Shown: positions 16,687 to 25,850, numbered from the stretch's first letter. The stretch: DNA of 43,531 bases from Amazonocrinis nigriterrae CENA67 (GCF_016056305.1 NZ_JAECZC010000046.1:7583-51113); one strand, 5' to 3'. Program-made: numbers and translations. Notes: a model not told the origin generated them from the letters alone.

Positions 16687-17445
16687 AGAATTGATGGCTG
16701 AGATTTTGGTATCAATGTAGACACTCTTGGCAGCTTGCCGAAGGCATCGTCTGTTCGATGGCAAAAGGTAGAATCGCTGTCTCCATTGCTTTCAGTACAT
16801 CACTACTTTGTATATCTGGAGACTCCAAAGAGAAATCCTTGAAATGCACTACGCTTAATTTCCATTCTTGGCAAAAGTGTTTAACGGGACTTAAATGTTT
16901 TTGAGGTACAAATAAGCCTCAAACCCATATAAGGCAAGGAAAATACACCCCTTGCTCAAAAATGCTTGAAACTTATGTATATCAAGAAACTAGGCAAATT
17001 AATGTCAAAGTCTTTCTGTATATACATTTGGGGTTTTTTCTGGCTACTTTTTGTCTAAGTCCCATTTATACAACTTTCAGCCTTAACTGAACCGTATTGG
17101 ACTATGAAGATTTAGTAAAGCACTGTGAAAATACTTGCATTTATCGTCAAAACTTTATAAGGTTTTAAAATCAAAAAATACTTACGTAAAATTACTTTTT
17201 AAGTATAAAATATTTTATTATCAAGTTTTACCATTCAATATGTTGATAGTTTTTGTAAATTCATGAACATTGAACTATAGAAATCCGATTGGATTAATGA
17301 ACACACATGTATATGTAAGGAATAGATAGCAGGTGACAGCGAACAGAAAAGAAAGCAGGTAGAAGTGTAGTGAAATTTTTCAAAAATCAAATAAAAAGCC
17401 TATAAAAATAAAAATTACTCTATTATCACTATTGAATTTATATAT
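16687..17445. other. AT-rich gap with one arm of a 21-bp direct repeat
   Basis: No convincing gene was seen. A minus-strand open stretch (16712-16918) has protein-like composition but no proper start and a stop just 5' of it. AGCCTTAACTGAACC(G)TATTG at 17079-17099 recurs at 18437-18457 with one mismatch, beyond the next gene. Confidence 0.45.
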
Positions 17446-18378
17446 ATGACTAAAGCTAATCGAATTAACTGGACTTTAATTTTAGGCGTTCCTGGTGCAT
17501 TAGCAGCCCTGGCAAGTGTATTTACTTTTTTGATTAGCAAAGATTTTAGATGCGCTGTTACACATGTGGTAGGCATTAAATCTCCTCAATGTGCAGATGA
17601 TTCTATGTCACCTAATATCAAGCTACTCGTATCAAATGAATCAGGAGAGGCTATAGAAAATGCTAAAGTTGAATTTATAGGTACTGATAATCCTGAACCA
17701 AGATACACTGATAGTTCTGGTTTTGTCGTGGCTCAAATTAAAAATGATGGATTTGTTCTAGTTCGTGTAAAAGCTAAAGATTATCCCATACAAAACACCA
17801 CTATTAATGTCAATACACAGCAAGTTACTATCAGAGAAATGCGGTTGAGTCAAACTGGTACACCATCAGTTAAAGACATTAATCCTACACCAACACCTAC
17901 AGCTAGTACACCAACACCTACAGCTAGTACACCAATACCTATAGCTAATACACCAACACCTACAGCTGATACAGCTACAACACCTGTCCCTGCTGTATTA
18001 CCTCTTACCGAAGTATGGTATGATGTATCATTTACATTAGACTCTTGTACAAGAAAAAAAAGTAATATTGTAAGCTGTCATTTTTCACTTATAAGCACCA
18101 AAGACGTTCAATTTCACATATCTTTAAATAATCTTACAAGGATAGTTGACGGTCTAAATAATCCATACTACGTCAACAAAGCTTATAGTGGAAAATTAAC
18201 ATACGGGGTTAATAATAACTTGCCTTTGGATATGGTAAAGAATGCTCGTTCTAACGTTATTATCGACTTTATAGGAGTAGAAGATTCAGTTTCGCAAGCT
18301 TTTTTATTAAACGTAAGGGTTAATGAAGGCTATGCTTCAGCATCTAATTTAGAGTTTAGAAATGTGCCCATCCAATAA
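17446..18378 (+). CDS. Membrane-anchored protein with regulatory-like beta domain and PT linker
   Basis: The family is not recognised. The 310 residues show four parts: one N-terminal membrane segment (about 9-31); a beta domain at 57-134 resembling carboxypeptidase-regulatory/Ig-like repeats (IENAKVEFIGTDNPEPR, TDSSGFV); a Pro/Thr-rich linker of PTPTAST repeats at 146-186; and a 124-residue C-terminal domain with two cysteines (201, 211) that could pair. The C-part is probably outside the cytoplasm. The linker DNA is a tandem repeat of about 21 nt, so its length may vary between strains. There is no clear ribosome site. The gene is AT-rich and flanked by direct repeats. Confidence 0.6.
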   Translation: MTKANRINWTLILGVPGALAALASVFTFLISKDFRCAVTHVVGIKSPQCADDSMSPNIKLLVSNESGEAIENAKVEFIGTDNPEPRYTDSSGFVVAQIKNDGFVLVRVKAKDYPIQNTTINVNTQQVTIREMRLSQTGTPSVKDINPTPTPTASTPTPTASTPIPIANTPTPTADTATTPVPAVLPLTEVWYDVSFTLDSCTRKKSNIVSCHFSLISTKDVQFHISLNNLTRIVDGLNNPYYVNKAYSGKLTYGVNNNLPLDMVKNARSNVIIDFIGVEDSVSQAFLLNVRVNEGYASASNLEFRNVPIQ

Positions 18379-18616
18379 CATCCAAATACCAAGACTATTG
18401 TTCTCATAATCGCTAGATTATTAGGTCTGTACTGTGAGCCTTAACTGAACCATATTGTGCTGTTACTTTTTGTGAAAAACTAATATTCTTGCCATTTTAG
18501 TATCATTCAGCACTTGAGAGTTATCCTGACGACGCCCAAATCTATTTCTTCAGAAATTTGCCGTTTTGAAATTGATGATTTAAAGTAGTGCTGAGTTTTT
18601 AAAGGATACTTCATCA

Positions 18617-18781
18617 ATGACAATGACACAGACCAGTACAATTACACAAGACAAAAAATCAGCTAAGAAGAAACAGTCTTTTCCTGCTATGGATATTGGT
18701 ACTCCCAAAGTACCACTCCGCAAACACAAAAAAATCAAACAAGAGTATGAATTACTTAGTGATTGGGATCACGCAAGTTAA
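18617..18781 (+). CDS. 54-residue basic small protein
   Basis: This short frame starts at ATG 12 nt after AAAGGA. It encodes a hydrophilic, Lys-rich protein (SAKKKQSF, LRKHKKIKQEYE) with a conserved-looking core PAMDIGTPKVPL and an acidic end SDWDH. It has no signal or membrane segment. A stem-loop that overlaps its stop codon supports it as a separate transcription unit. Function is unknown. Confidence 0.5.
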   Translation: MTMTQTSTITQDKKSAKKKQSFPAMDIGTPKVPLRKHKKIKQEYELLSDWDHAS

Positions 18782-18805
18782 TTTAGAACTTGCGCGTTCA
18801 CTACT
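18771..18805. terminator. Stem-loop between convergent genes
   Basis: CGCAAGTT and AACTTGCG form an 8-bp stem around a 7-nt loop beginning near 18772, followed by ACTACTTTTTA. It serves the small plus-strand gene and possibly the convergent minus-strand gene. Confidence 0.5.
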
Positions 18806-18807
18806 TT

Positions 18808-19485
18808 TTACTGACTGGGATTGAGAACAACGATAATTTCTGCTAGCTTGATTCCCAAAGGTTGCCAGTGGGGATTGCTGGCGTAAAAAGTGCGATCGCC
18901 TGACACTGCTGTATAATCATTAGGATATTTTTCGGCAGCATTGGCAGCAGCGTTAACTCGCAAAATGAGTTTGCCTTGGTAGCGGGATAATCTGCTACTG
19001 TCCAATAAAATAGTTCCGCCATAGTCCCAACCCAACCCAAAAAGTTTAAAGTTGCCTAATTTCTGGCGTAACTCGCTTAATGAAGTACCCACACCAATAC
19101 CTTCACGGGTTTTCCAAGCAGAACCCAGGTTACGCACATCTGAAGGTTTAGTACGAGTCTTATCAGTCCAGACTACCAAAAGCGCTCGCCCTTGGTTCAA
19201 ATTGATTTGGGTAGCAGCAAAACTACCTATTCCTTCAGCACCTGAAATAGTTTTATCAACTAGGCGAGACGCACCAAATAACTTTACTAAATCTTGTCTG
19301 GTGGTGTTGCGCGTCACTGGTCCAACTCGTTCACCAGGAACAATTAAAGTGTCTGTCAACGGTTGTGATTTGGCTAGAGTCAATGGGTAATGAATTTTTT
19401 GGGTTAGTGCTACTGCTGGCGTGGCTGAGTAGCTTAGTAATAAAGCTAACGTAGCTGTAGTAATGCTTTTGATTGATGGTTTCAT
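18808..19485 (-). CDS. Secreted cyanobacterial protein of unknown function
   Basis: This 225-residue protein has a clear signal peptide (MKPSIKSITTATLALLLSYS, cleavage after AVA near 26). The mature part begins with LIVPGERVGPVTRNTT, RQDLVKLFG and ISGAEGIG, followed by a beta-rich region (GRALLVVWTDKT, LFGLGWDYGG). I know such proteins only as cyanobacterial hypotheticals. No catalytic motif or cysteine pair is visible. It is transcribed alone from a 500-bp upstream region and is probably periplasmic. Confidence 0.7.
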   Translation of the reverse strand: MKPSIKSITTATLALLLSYSATPAVALTQKIHYPLTLAKSQPLTDTLIVPGERVGPVTRNTTRQDLVKLFGASRLVDKTISGAEGIGSFAATQINLNQGRALLVVWTDKTRTKPSDVRNLGSAWKTREGIGVGTSLSELRQKLGNFKLFGLGWDYGGTILLDSSRLSRYQGKLILRVNAAANAAEKYPNDYTAVSGDRTFYASNPHWQPLGIKLAEIIVVLNPSQ

Positions 19486-20002
19486 AAAATGTATATTAAG
19501 TGAGCAGAATTATATAACTCATCTCTTGCACCAGCTTTTCATTCCGCTAAGAAATAAATTTCATAGGCTTTTAGCTAAAGTCAGATAAATCTGGCTAGCA
19601 AAGTGTTTGAGTCCGTTTCAACTGACTTATACTATTAGCCTAAGAATTTATTCCCAGGCGGAATATGGGGTAGGTGCAAGATATCAGATCAACAACTCTT
19701 TAGCCTTTACTTATACAATTTCTCAATTACCCATTTCTGATTTGTCGCTTGCTAATATTATTTAATTAAATATCTCTTTAGGTAGATACGGTAATTCAGA
19801 TATTGCAGCAAGTTTTACATTAACTGAGAAAGTTAATTCTTGGCTGAAAGCCTAAGCTAGTTGTAGTTGTGTTTTTTTGACAAAAAAAACGTATTTTTTA
19901 CAAAAACACTCATAAACCTTGATATTTATCTCAAAAAATCACTTGACCTGTAACAATTAATCGGTTAGCCTTAGCAATCAGATATGTTTGGTTAGAAAAC
20001 CA
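19486..20002. other. 517-bp divergent gap
   Basis: Non-coding and AT-rich, with T- and A-runs near 19872-19910. It should contain the promoters of the two flanking secreted-protein genes. No RNA structure or regulator site was recognised. Confidence 0.4.
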
Positions 20003-20386
20003 ATGAACAAAAAACTCATTCTGAATTTGCTTTCCAGTTCTGCGATTTTTACCTCTATGATGTCTACGCTAGCAGTAGTAAATCCAGCCCATGCTAGTGT
20101 TACTACTACTCAGCGATTAATACACACAGATGATGGTCGTACCTGTATCACTAATCCCCACGGTAACAATAACTTTATTTGTATCCGTGATTCAGAAAGA
20201 AATCCTAAAGCTGCTCCTGCACCTAAATCAATGGTGATTACCAATCAGCCATCAGACAGCACTGTTGTAGCACTGAATTTTACTGATGAGGAAAGCGAAG
20301 CTGCAATTAGGTTATTTGGATGTGACTGTCCATATTGCATCAATTCCTTACGTCAGCTAACTGGTAATGGCAGCTTAACTTACTAA
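20003..20386 (+). CDS. Small secreted cysteine-motif protein
   Basis: ATG at 20003 is preferred over an in-frame TTG at 19988 because it gives a normal signal peptide (MNKKLILNLLSSSAIFTS, cleavage after AHA near residue 31). The mature part of about 96 residues has Cys48 and Cys60, then a tight GCDCPYC cluster (Cys107, 109, 112) close to the C-terminus, preceded by an acidic helix (DEESEAAIRLF). The cluster could bind metal or form disulfides. The family is not recognised. Confidence 0.6.
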   Translation: MNKKLILNLLSSSAIFTSMMSTLAVVNPAHASVTTTQRLIHTDDGRTCITNPHGNNNFICIRDSERNPKAAPAPKSMVITNQPSDSTVVALNFTDEESEAAIRLFGCDCPYCINSLRQLTGNGSLTY

Positions 20387-20491
20387 GATTCGCTAGCATT
20401 TACAATTGACTGTTTTAGAGCATATTGTTTTAGCCCAATTTTTGCATCAAGGGGCAAATACCTGTATAGATAAAATCTGCCCCCAGTGAAT

Positions 20492-23173
20492 TTATTCAAC
20501 GACTTCATTAACTGGAAATCGATCAATTAATTGCATCGCTCGATAGGCATTGCGCTGCAAAGAATTTGGTATATTGGGAACATGAGGTATCTGTGATAAT
20601 AAATCCAAACTCCGGCGTAGAATTCTCACTACATCACCTTCATCTAAGGTAGTGCTATCGCACAATTCTGGCCACTCCATTCCTAATGCCCACTGTTCCA
20701 CAAGGGCTATTAAATTGATATATCGATTTTCCAAGCCTACAGGCAGTGCTACACCATGTCTGTACTGTACCTTTAATACTGAACGACGAATTGGTTGTAA
20801 TCTAGACCAAGCTTGATCTACTTCCGAGGAAAGCTCAAAGTTAACCTTGGTGTCAGGACGTGGTGTTTCTGTGACTAAAGCGGCGATGACTGCTGCAAGA
20901 TGGTGCGGATCTAACTGGTCTAATTCTCCACTAGCAAGTGCTAAACCGAGCCACAATTCATTTTCTCCGCGAATTGCTGCGGCAATTTGTCCTAAGTGTG
21001 TTGGTACTAAGTTATCCAAACAGCCAAAATGTTGCAAAATCGTGATTAGATTGAGAAATTCTTCCCAATGCCGTTGTGACTGTTGCTCTACTTGAGTTTG
21101 TAATTGTTCCAGTTCGGCTTCTAGTTCTACATAACGCGCCCTGCGCTTGAAAAAGGTTGCAGCATTGCCTGATTGATGTAAGGGATGATTTTCTAATTGC
21201 TCTTGTATGGCGGTTACACGACTGAGTTGTTCTGCAACTTCCGGTGACATGTACGCAGATTCTTGTGTATCAGGAATGCATTGAGCGATCGCAAATGTTT
21301 GTTCATTGCCACGGCGTGATTGCCCTGGTTTTAAGGGCATCTCTGGTGGTGGTAAGATATCCGGTGGCACTTCTACGCGCGGTAATTCGGCGTATAACTC
21401 AACGACATCTGAAGTAGTTGCCACATACCAGCGATTATCATTGCCTAAGCATACCAAGTAAGGTGCTTGACCGGAACCTGGTGATTTTCCTACCAACACT
21501 GCTGTTACAGGTGAAGAAACTGTAATATTTTTACCTTTGAGACTCAGCAGCGTTCCCGAAACAGCAAAGCTCAACATCATGGCCAATTGTTCTTGTTTGT
21601 CTTCCTGCGCTTGCTCTTGCAGGGTTTTCAACAATTGGCGTTCTACTTTCAAGCGTTGCCGCAATTTCTCATAAATCGCCAGTTCATTTTCATCAACTGC
21701 GGCAATTTGCTCTTGGAGTTGAGCTAATTGTGCTTGAATTTCGGCAATCTCATCGTAATCTGGACGTAAATGCAACGTTGCCATGTACTGCCCAAAACTG
21801 CGTTCGATCAGTTCTTTGGCTTGCTCCAAGGTATGAGTTTGCAGTAAGTTCAAAACCATGCCGTAGCTAGGCGTAAATTGACTAACTAACGGGTCTGGTT
21901 TTGATGTAGCCAAATACGCTGCTTCTTTGGCTCCTTCAAAGGGAGTTTGTAGTGTCACCACATGACCTTGTTTATCCATCCCCCGACGACCTGCGCGTCC
22001 TGCCATTTGCAGAAATTCGGAAGCGTTCAACAAGCGGTGTCCGGTGTCGGTACGTTTGGAAAGGGTGGAAATTACCGTTGTCCGCGCCGGCATGTTAATG
22101 CCTGCGGCTAAAGTTTCCGTGGCGAATACTACTTTAATTAGTCCCTGTTGAAACAATTCTTCTACTAGAACTTTCCACGCTGGTAAAATGCCGGCATGGT
22201 GGGCAGCAATTCCCCGGTAGAGGGGGGCAATTTGTCCAGAACGCCCAGCTTCAGGATTGCGGCTTAAAAATTCATCAATTTGTCGCCGTAAAATCTGAGA
22301 CTCATCATTATCTACCAGCCATAAATCCCCTACTTCCTCTACTGCTTTATCACATCCCCGGCGGCTGAAGATAAAGTAAATTGCCGGTAGCATATCCCGT
22401 TGCTGGAGGTGGCTGAGAGTATAACTTAAACTAGGAGCTTCTGGTCTACCAGCTTTGCCTCTGTCTCCTTGTCTCCTTTTTCCCCTGTTAGTAAGGCGGG
22501 GGTTAATTTTGGTTTTCTCATCATTGAGCAGGGGAAACAGCCCTTTAGGATTACAAAAGTGAAATTCTAAGGGGACTGGGCGAAAATCAGAATAAATTAA
22601 ATCAGTCGGGCCGTGAACGCGGTTTAACCAATCGGTAAGTTGGTCGCTATTAGCAACAGTTGCCGAAAGAGCTACCAGTTGAACTTCACGGGGACAATAG
22701 ATAATTGATTCTTCCCAAACTGTACCTCGTTGGCGATCGTTCATGTAGTGGCACTCATCCAGTACCACCGCTTCCACGTCTACAAGAGAGATACCAACTT
22801 GCCCAATGGGTGTGCCATAGAGCATATTCCGAAAAATTTCCGTGGTCATCACCAAAATTGGTGCATCTCTGTTAATGGAGGCATCTCCAGTTAACAGTCC
22901 CACTTGCTCAAAGCCGAATTTCTCTCGAAAGTCGCGTAATTTTTGATTCGACAGCGCCTTCAAGGGAGTGGTGTAAAATACACGTTTACCTCGCGACAAA
23001 GCGCGATAAATGGCGTATTCGCCTACTAATGTTTTGCCCGAACCAGTGGGGGCGCATACAACAACAGAGCGTCCAGCGTTCAGGGACGCGATCGCATCTT
23101 TTTGGAATTGATCCAGTTCAAAGGGAAATATCAACCCTAAGTCAAGTTCTGGAGACGGCGCGGGATAATTCAC
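20492..23173 (-). CDS. SKI2/MTR4-type DExH RNA helicase
   Basis: This 893-residue superfamily 2 helicase has Walker A APTGSGKT (41-48), DECH (139-142), SAT (170-172), the C-terminal RecA block with ATETLAAGINMPA and the MAGRAGRRG motif. A long coiled helical region follows (about 460-530), with a C-terminal DSHCT-like domain ending in LIDRFPV. Relatives are Mtr4/Ski2 and the chloroplast ISE2 helicase, which act in RNA turnover and ribosome or plastid RNA maturation. The start is GTG. Residues about 230-249 (Arg/Gly/Lys-rich) look like an in-frame insertion of intergenic repeat DNA. It is downstream of proC in the same direction, past a long hairpin. Confidence 0.85.
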   Translation of the reverse strand: MNYPAPSPELDLGLIFPFELDQFQKDAIASLNAGRSVVVCAPTGSGKTLVGEYAIYRALSRGKRVFYTTPLKALSNQKLRDFREKFGFEQVGLLTGDASINRDAPILVMTTEIFRNMLYGTPIGQVGISLVDVEAVVLDECHYMNDRQRGTVWEESIIYCPREVQLVALSATVANSDQLTDWLNRVHGPTDLIYSDFRPVPLEFHFCNPKGLFPLLNDEKTKINPRLTNRGKRRQGDRGKAGRPEAPSLSYTLSHLQQRDMLPAIYFIFSRRGCDKAVEEVGDLWLVDNDESQILRRQIDEFLSRNPEAGRSGQIAPLYRGIAAHHAGILPAWKVLVEELFQQGLIKVVFATETLAAGINMPARTTVISTLSKRTDTGHRLLNASEFLQMAGRAGRRGMDKQGHVVTLQTPFEGAKEAAYLATSKPDPLVSQFTPSYGMVLNLLQTHTLEQAKELIERSFGQYMATLHLRPDYDEIAEIQAQLAQLQEQIAAVDENELAIYEKLRQRLKVERQLLKTLQEQAQEDKQEQLAMMLSFAVSGTLLSLKGKNITVSSPVTAVLVGKSPGSGQAPYLVCLGNDNRWYVATTSDVVELYAELPRVEVPPDILPPPEMPLKPGQSRRGNEQTFAIAQCIPDTQESAYMSPEVAEQLSRVTAIQEQLENHPLHQSGNAATFFKRRARYVELEAELEQLQTQVEQQSQRHWEEFLNLITILQHFGCLDNLVPTHLGQIAAAIRGENELWLGLALASGELDQLDPHHLAAVIAALVTETPRPDTKVNFELSSEVDQAWSRLQPIRRSVLKVQYRHGVALPVGLENRYINLIALVEQWALGMEWPELCDSTTLDEGDVVRILRRSLDLLSQIPHVPNIPNSLQRNAYRAMQLIDRFPVNEVVE
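22452..22492. repeat. Low-complexity repeat inserted in the helicase gene
   Basis: The plus strand here reads CCTCTGTCTCCTTGTCTCC followed by TTTTTCCCC, the same style as the intergenic CTCCTTGTC/CCCCTG repeats. In the helicase it encodes GKRRQGDRGKAGR without breaking the frame, between motifs III and IV. Confidence 0.5.
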
Positions 23174-23239
23174 TCAATCACATTTGCAACCAGACTGTTT
23201 ACTATATTAACGAGTCTTTTGTCAACTTCGTTAGGTTAA

Positions 23240-23293
23240 GAGTGAGGAGTTAGGAGTTAAAAGTTATGAATTTTAACTCCTAACTCCTCACTC
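23240..23293. terminator. Perfect 23-bp inverted repeat between proC and the helicase gene
   Basis: Positions 23240-23262 and 23271-23293 are exact complements around an 8-nt loop. The arms consist of TTAGGAG heptamers, so the hairpin arose from inverted STRR copies. The stem is long enough to end or process the proC transcript, though no T-run follows on the minus strand. Confidence 0.55.
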
Positions 23294-23313
23294 CTAACTT
23301 CTAACTCTTGATT

Positions 23314-24129
23314 TTATTTTCCCAGTTCTTGAGATCGTTGTGCAGCAGCTTTGACTGCTTCTATTAAAGCTGAACGAAATCCTGCTCGTTCTAACTGGGC
23401 AATGCCGGCAATTGTTGTGCCGCCGGGACTGGTAACACGGTCTTTTAGTTCTGCTGGATGGATTTTGGATTCTTCTAACAGTTTGGCTGTTCCCAGTACG
23501 GTTTGCAGGGCTAGTTGGTTGGCAATTGCTCTGGGTAAACCTGCTGCTACTCCTCCGTCAGCGAGCGCTTCCACCATCAAGGCGACGTAAGCGGGGCCAC
23601 TACCAGATAGTCCTGTCACTGCATCCATCAAGGTTTCGGAAACTTCTACAACTTCGCCCACCGCCGAAAAAATTTGCTGTGCTGTTTGCTGGTGCTTGCT
23701 GTTGGTGTATGCACCTAAACACATGGCGGTCATTCCTGCCCCTACGGTTGCTGGGGTATTGGGCATGGCTCTAATGATTGGCAATTGCGGGAAAGCTGCT
23801 TCTAGCTGACTTAGGGGCACTCCCGCTAAAATAGAAATTACTAAGGGTGAGTGTTCTGTGTCGATAATAATAGCCGCTAATTCTTGAGCGATCGCGGTGA
23901 ACACCTGTGGTTTCACAGCTAAAAATACCACTTCACTCGCTTGGCTGAAAACCAAACTATTATCTGCGGTTACAGTCACATCATACTGCCGCTGCAAAAA
24001 ACCCTGCCGTGCTGGTAAGGGTTCGCTGACTATGACTTCCGAAGGTTGATAAATTCCGTGGGTAAGCAGGCGGGATAACAACGCTTCTCCCATTACCCCA
24101 CCACCAATTAAGCCAAATTTAATACTCAT
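23314..24129 (-). CDS. proC: Pyrroline-5-carboxylate reductase
   Basis: The 271 residues start with the Rossmann motif FGLIGGGVMGEALL. They contain EVVFLAVKPQVF, IRAMPNTPATVGAGMTAM and the signature LSGSGPAYVALMVEALADGGVAAGLPR, with PGGTTIAGI near the C-terminus. The enzyme reduces 1-pyrroline-5-carboxylate to L-proline with NAD(P)H. The length is normal. It lies downstream of sepF in the order pipX, pipY, sepF, proC, which parallels the yggS-sepF-proC order of Gram-positive bacteria. Confidence 0.95.
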   Translation of the reverse strand: MSIKFGLIGGGVMGEALLSRLLTHGIYQPSEVIVSEPLPARQGFLQRQYDVTVTADNSLVFSQASEVVFLAVKPQVFTAIAQELAAIIIDTEHSPLVISILAGVPLSQLEAAFPQLPIIRAMPNTPATVGAGMTAMCLGAYTNSKHQQTAQQIFSAVGEVVEVSETLMDAVTGLSGSGPAYVALMVEALADGGVAAGLPRAIANQLALQTVLGTAKLLEESKIHPAELKDRVTSPGGTTIAGIAQLERAGFRSALIEAVKAAAQRSQELGK

Positions 24130-24139
24130 TAATTATATA

Positions 24140-24210
24140 GTCATCAGTCAATTGTCATTAGTCAATTGTCATTTGTATCAGGACAAAGGACAAATGACAA
24201 AGGACTAACA
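24140..24210. repeat. GTCATTAGTCAATT/GGACAAA heptamer repeats
   Basis: TCAATTGTCATTAG units are followed by GGACAAAGGACAAATGAC. The two halves can fold on each other (GTCATTTGT with ACAAATGAC). It lies between sepF and proC. Confidence 0.6.
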
Positions 24211-24222
24211 ACTAATTTAACT

Positions 24223-24819
24223 TTATTGTGCCATCCGGTTGGGTTCGTTGCCCCAGGTTTGGCCCGAATTTGCAGCAGGACGTGAAGGACGAGCAGGCGG
24301 TTGTGGTACTTCATGAATAACTCCACCTTGAGTGCTAACTTGCACGCAGCTCGGCGTAAACAAAAAGATGCTTTCTCCGATACGCTCTTGATGTCCATCT
24401 AGTGCGTAAGTCCCACCTGCCACAAAATCTACTGCTCGCTGTGCTTGGTCGGGATCCATGATAGTTAAATTTAATACTACTGACTTGCGCTCACGTAATG
24501 CTTGAATTGCTTGGGGCATTTCTTCAAATGTACGTGGTTCAAGTACTAATACTTCTGAAATTCCGTTAATTGCTCCTGGCATACCTATTACATTCCCCAT
24601 TGTAGACTTGGTTCCGGTTGCTACATCATCACCCATTGTAGGCGCGGGTTCTCGCCAACGTCTATTTTGAGCAGTAGCTTCTGCTGGTGCTGGCTGGGGA
24701 TTCTCTTGTTGATACAGATTTTGGTAGTTATCTGTATCTGGCTCTTCTTCGTAGTATTCGTATTCAACTTGTTCGTTTAGACCTACAAAGTCTCTAAGCT
24801 TGGAAAATATATTGTTCAT
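24223..24819 (-). CDS. sepF: Cell division protein SepF
   Basis: The protein has 198 residues. An N-terminal amphipathic helix ([14 protein letters not shown]) serves as membrane anchor, followed by an acidic/Gln-rich linker. The SepF core is at about 90-170 ([52 protein letters not shown]). A Pro-rich tail follows. SepF tethers FtsZ to the membrane and is essential for division in cyanobacteria (Cdv2). AGGAG stands before the ATG. It follows pipY by 372 bp, so it may have its own promoter. Confidence 0.93.
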   Translation of the reverse strand: MNNIFSKLRDFVGLNEQVEYEYYEEEPDTDNYQNLYQQENPQPAPAEATAQNRRWREPAPTMGDDVATGTKSTMGNVIGMPGAINGISEVLVLEPRTFEEMPQAIQALRERKSVVLNLTIMDPDQAQRAVDFVAGGTYALDGHQERIGESIFLFTPSCVQVSTQGGVIHEVPQPPARPSRPAANSGQTWGNEPNRMAQ

Positions 24820-25181
24820 TGTTTACGCTCCTAGTACAAATTACCTTATTGATATGGCTATTAGCTGATGTAGCCAGCTGTTGACGCTACAAAGGGCGGA
24901 CAATTTAGTAATTTTATCGTTGTTTGTAGCCTCTATTACAGCTATTGGTGATGAAATAGCGCTTACGGGAACGCCTGTAGATTAACCTAGATACAATAAT
25001 GAGTCAAGATTATATCTTAATGATTGTCCGAAACCAAGACGAGTTTAGCGCCTTTTTTCTTACTATTTACTTTTGTTCATAGTAAATAAATAGTAATATA
25101 AAACACAAGTAACTAGTATTGGTCGTCCGTAGTTAATCCTAGGTGTATTAATACTACAACTCAACTCAAAGACCTTGTACC
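24820..25181. other. 362-bp gap between pipY and sepF
   Basis: No gene was recognised. It contains GGCTATTAGCTGATGTAGCC near 24855 and a GCGCTTACGGGAACGCCTG segment near 24960, both resembling dispersed cyanobacterial palindromes. It probably carries the sepF promoter. Confidence 0.4.
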
Positions 25182-25850
25182 CTAGGTGCGCTCGCCGAAC
25201 AATATAGTTCCTAATCGTACCATCGTTGCCCCAGCTTGCACTGCCAGCTGGTAGTCGCCTGACATACCCATTGATAATTGCTGCATTTTAATATGAGGCC
25301 AATTTTGTGACTCAATTTCTTTGGCCAAATGATAAGTGCTATTAAATACACTGAGATTTTCCGCATCATTTAATCCTAAAGGCGGAATTGTCATCAAACC
25401 TTGAATTTGTAAATTTTTACACTGATTGAGTGCAGGTAAATCAGCTAATAGTTCTGACACACTCCAACCCGACTTATTAGGGTCTGGGAGAATTTTCACT
25501 TGTAGGCAAACTTGGAGATGCACTCCTAGCTCTTGTGCTAATTGATTTAATCGCTGTGCGAGCTTTAAATTATCTACAGAGTGAATCCACTGAAATAGCT
25601 CAATGGCTTTTTTGGCTTTATTACTTTGCAAATGTCCAATGAAGTGCCAGGTAATATCCGATAAGTCATGCAACTCGGTTTGTTTACTGGCAGCTTCTTG
25701 GATACGATTTTCGCCGAAATCACGAATTCCGGCAGCATAAGCAGAGCGAATAACTTCAGCAGGTACTTGCTTGCTAACAGCAATCAATCGTACTGAAGGC
25801 GGAAGTGAGGCGCGAATAGTGGTAATACGTTCGCTAATGGAACTGGTCAT
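25182..25850 (-). CDS. pipY: PLP homeostasis protein PipY (YggS/PLPBP family)
   Basis: This 222-residue single-domain fold-type III PLP protein has the PLP lysine Lys27 in LIAVSKQVP. Other marks are FGENRIQEA, WHFIGHLQSNKAK, a middle QGLMTIPP and the phosphate-binding LSMGMSGDYQLAVQAGATMVRLGTILFGER. The family has no catalysis but buffers pyridoxal phosphate and keeps amino-acid pools in balance. Its ATG overlaps the stop of pipX by ATGA, so translation is coupled, as known for cyanobacterial pipX-pipY. Confidence 0.95.
   Translation of the reverse strand: MTSSISERITTIRASLPPSVRLIAVSKQVPAEVIRSAYAAGIRDFGENRIQEAASKQTELHDLSDITWHFIGHLQSNKAKKAIELFQWIHSVDNLKLAQRLNQLAQELGVHLQVCLQVKILPDPNKSGWSVSELLADLPALNQCKNLQIQGLMTIPPLGLNDAENLSVFNSTYHLAKEIESQNWPHIKMQQLSMGMSGDYQLAVQAGATMVRLGTILFGERT

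Noticed and set aside
16712-16918. Minus-strand 68-codon open stretch with protein-like residues
   Set aside because: No start codon near its 5' end, a stop right upstream and no recognisable family; it may be a relic but cannot be supported.
23225-23310. Yfr1-like small RNA because of ACTCCTCAC
   Set aside because: The motif is part of the heptamer array and the flanking structure of Yfr1 is absent.
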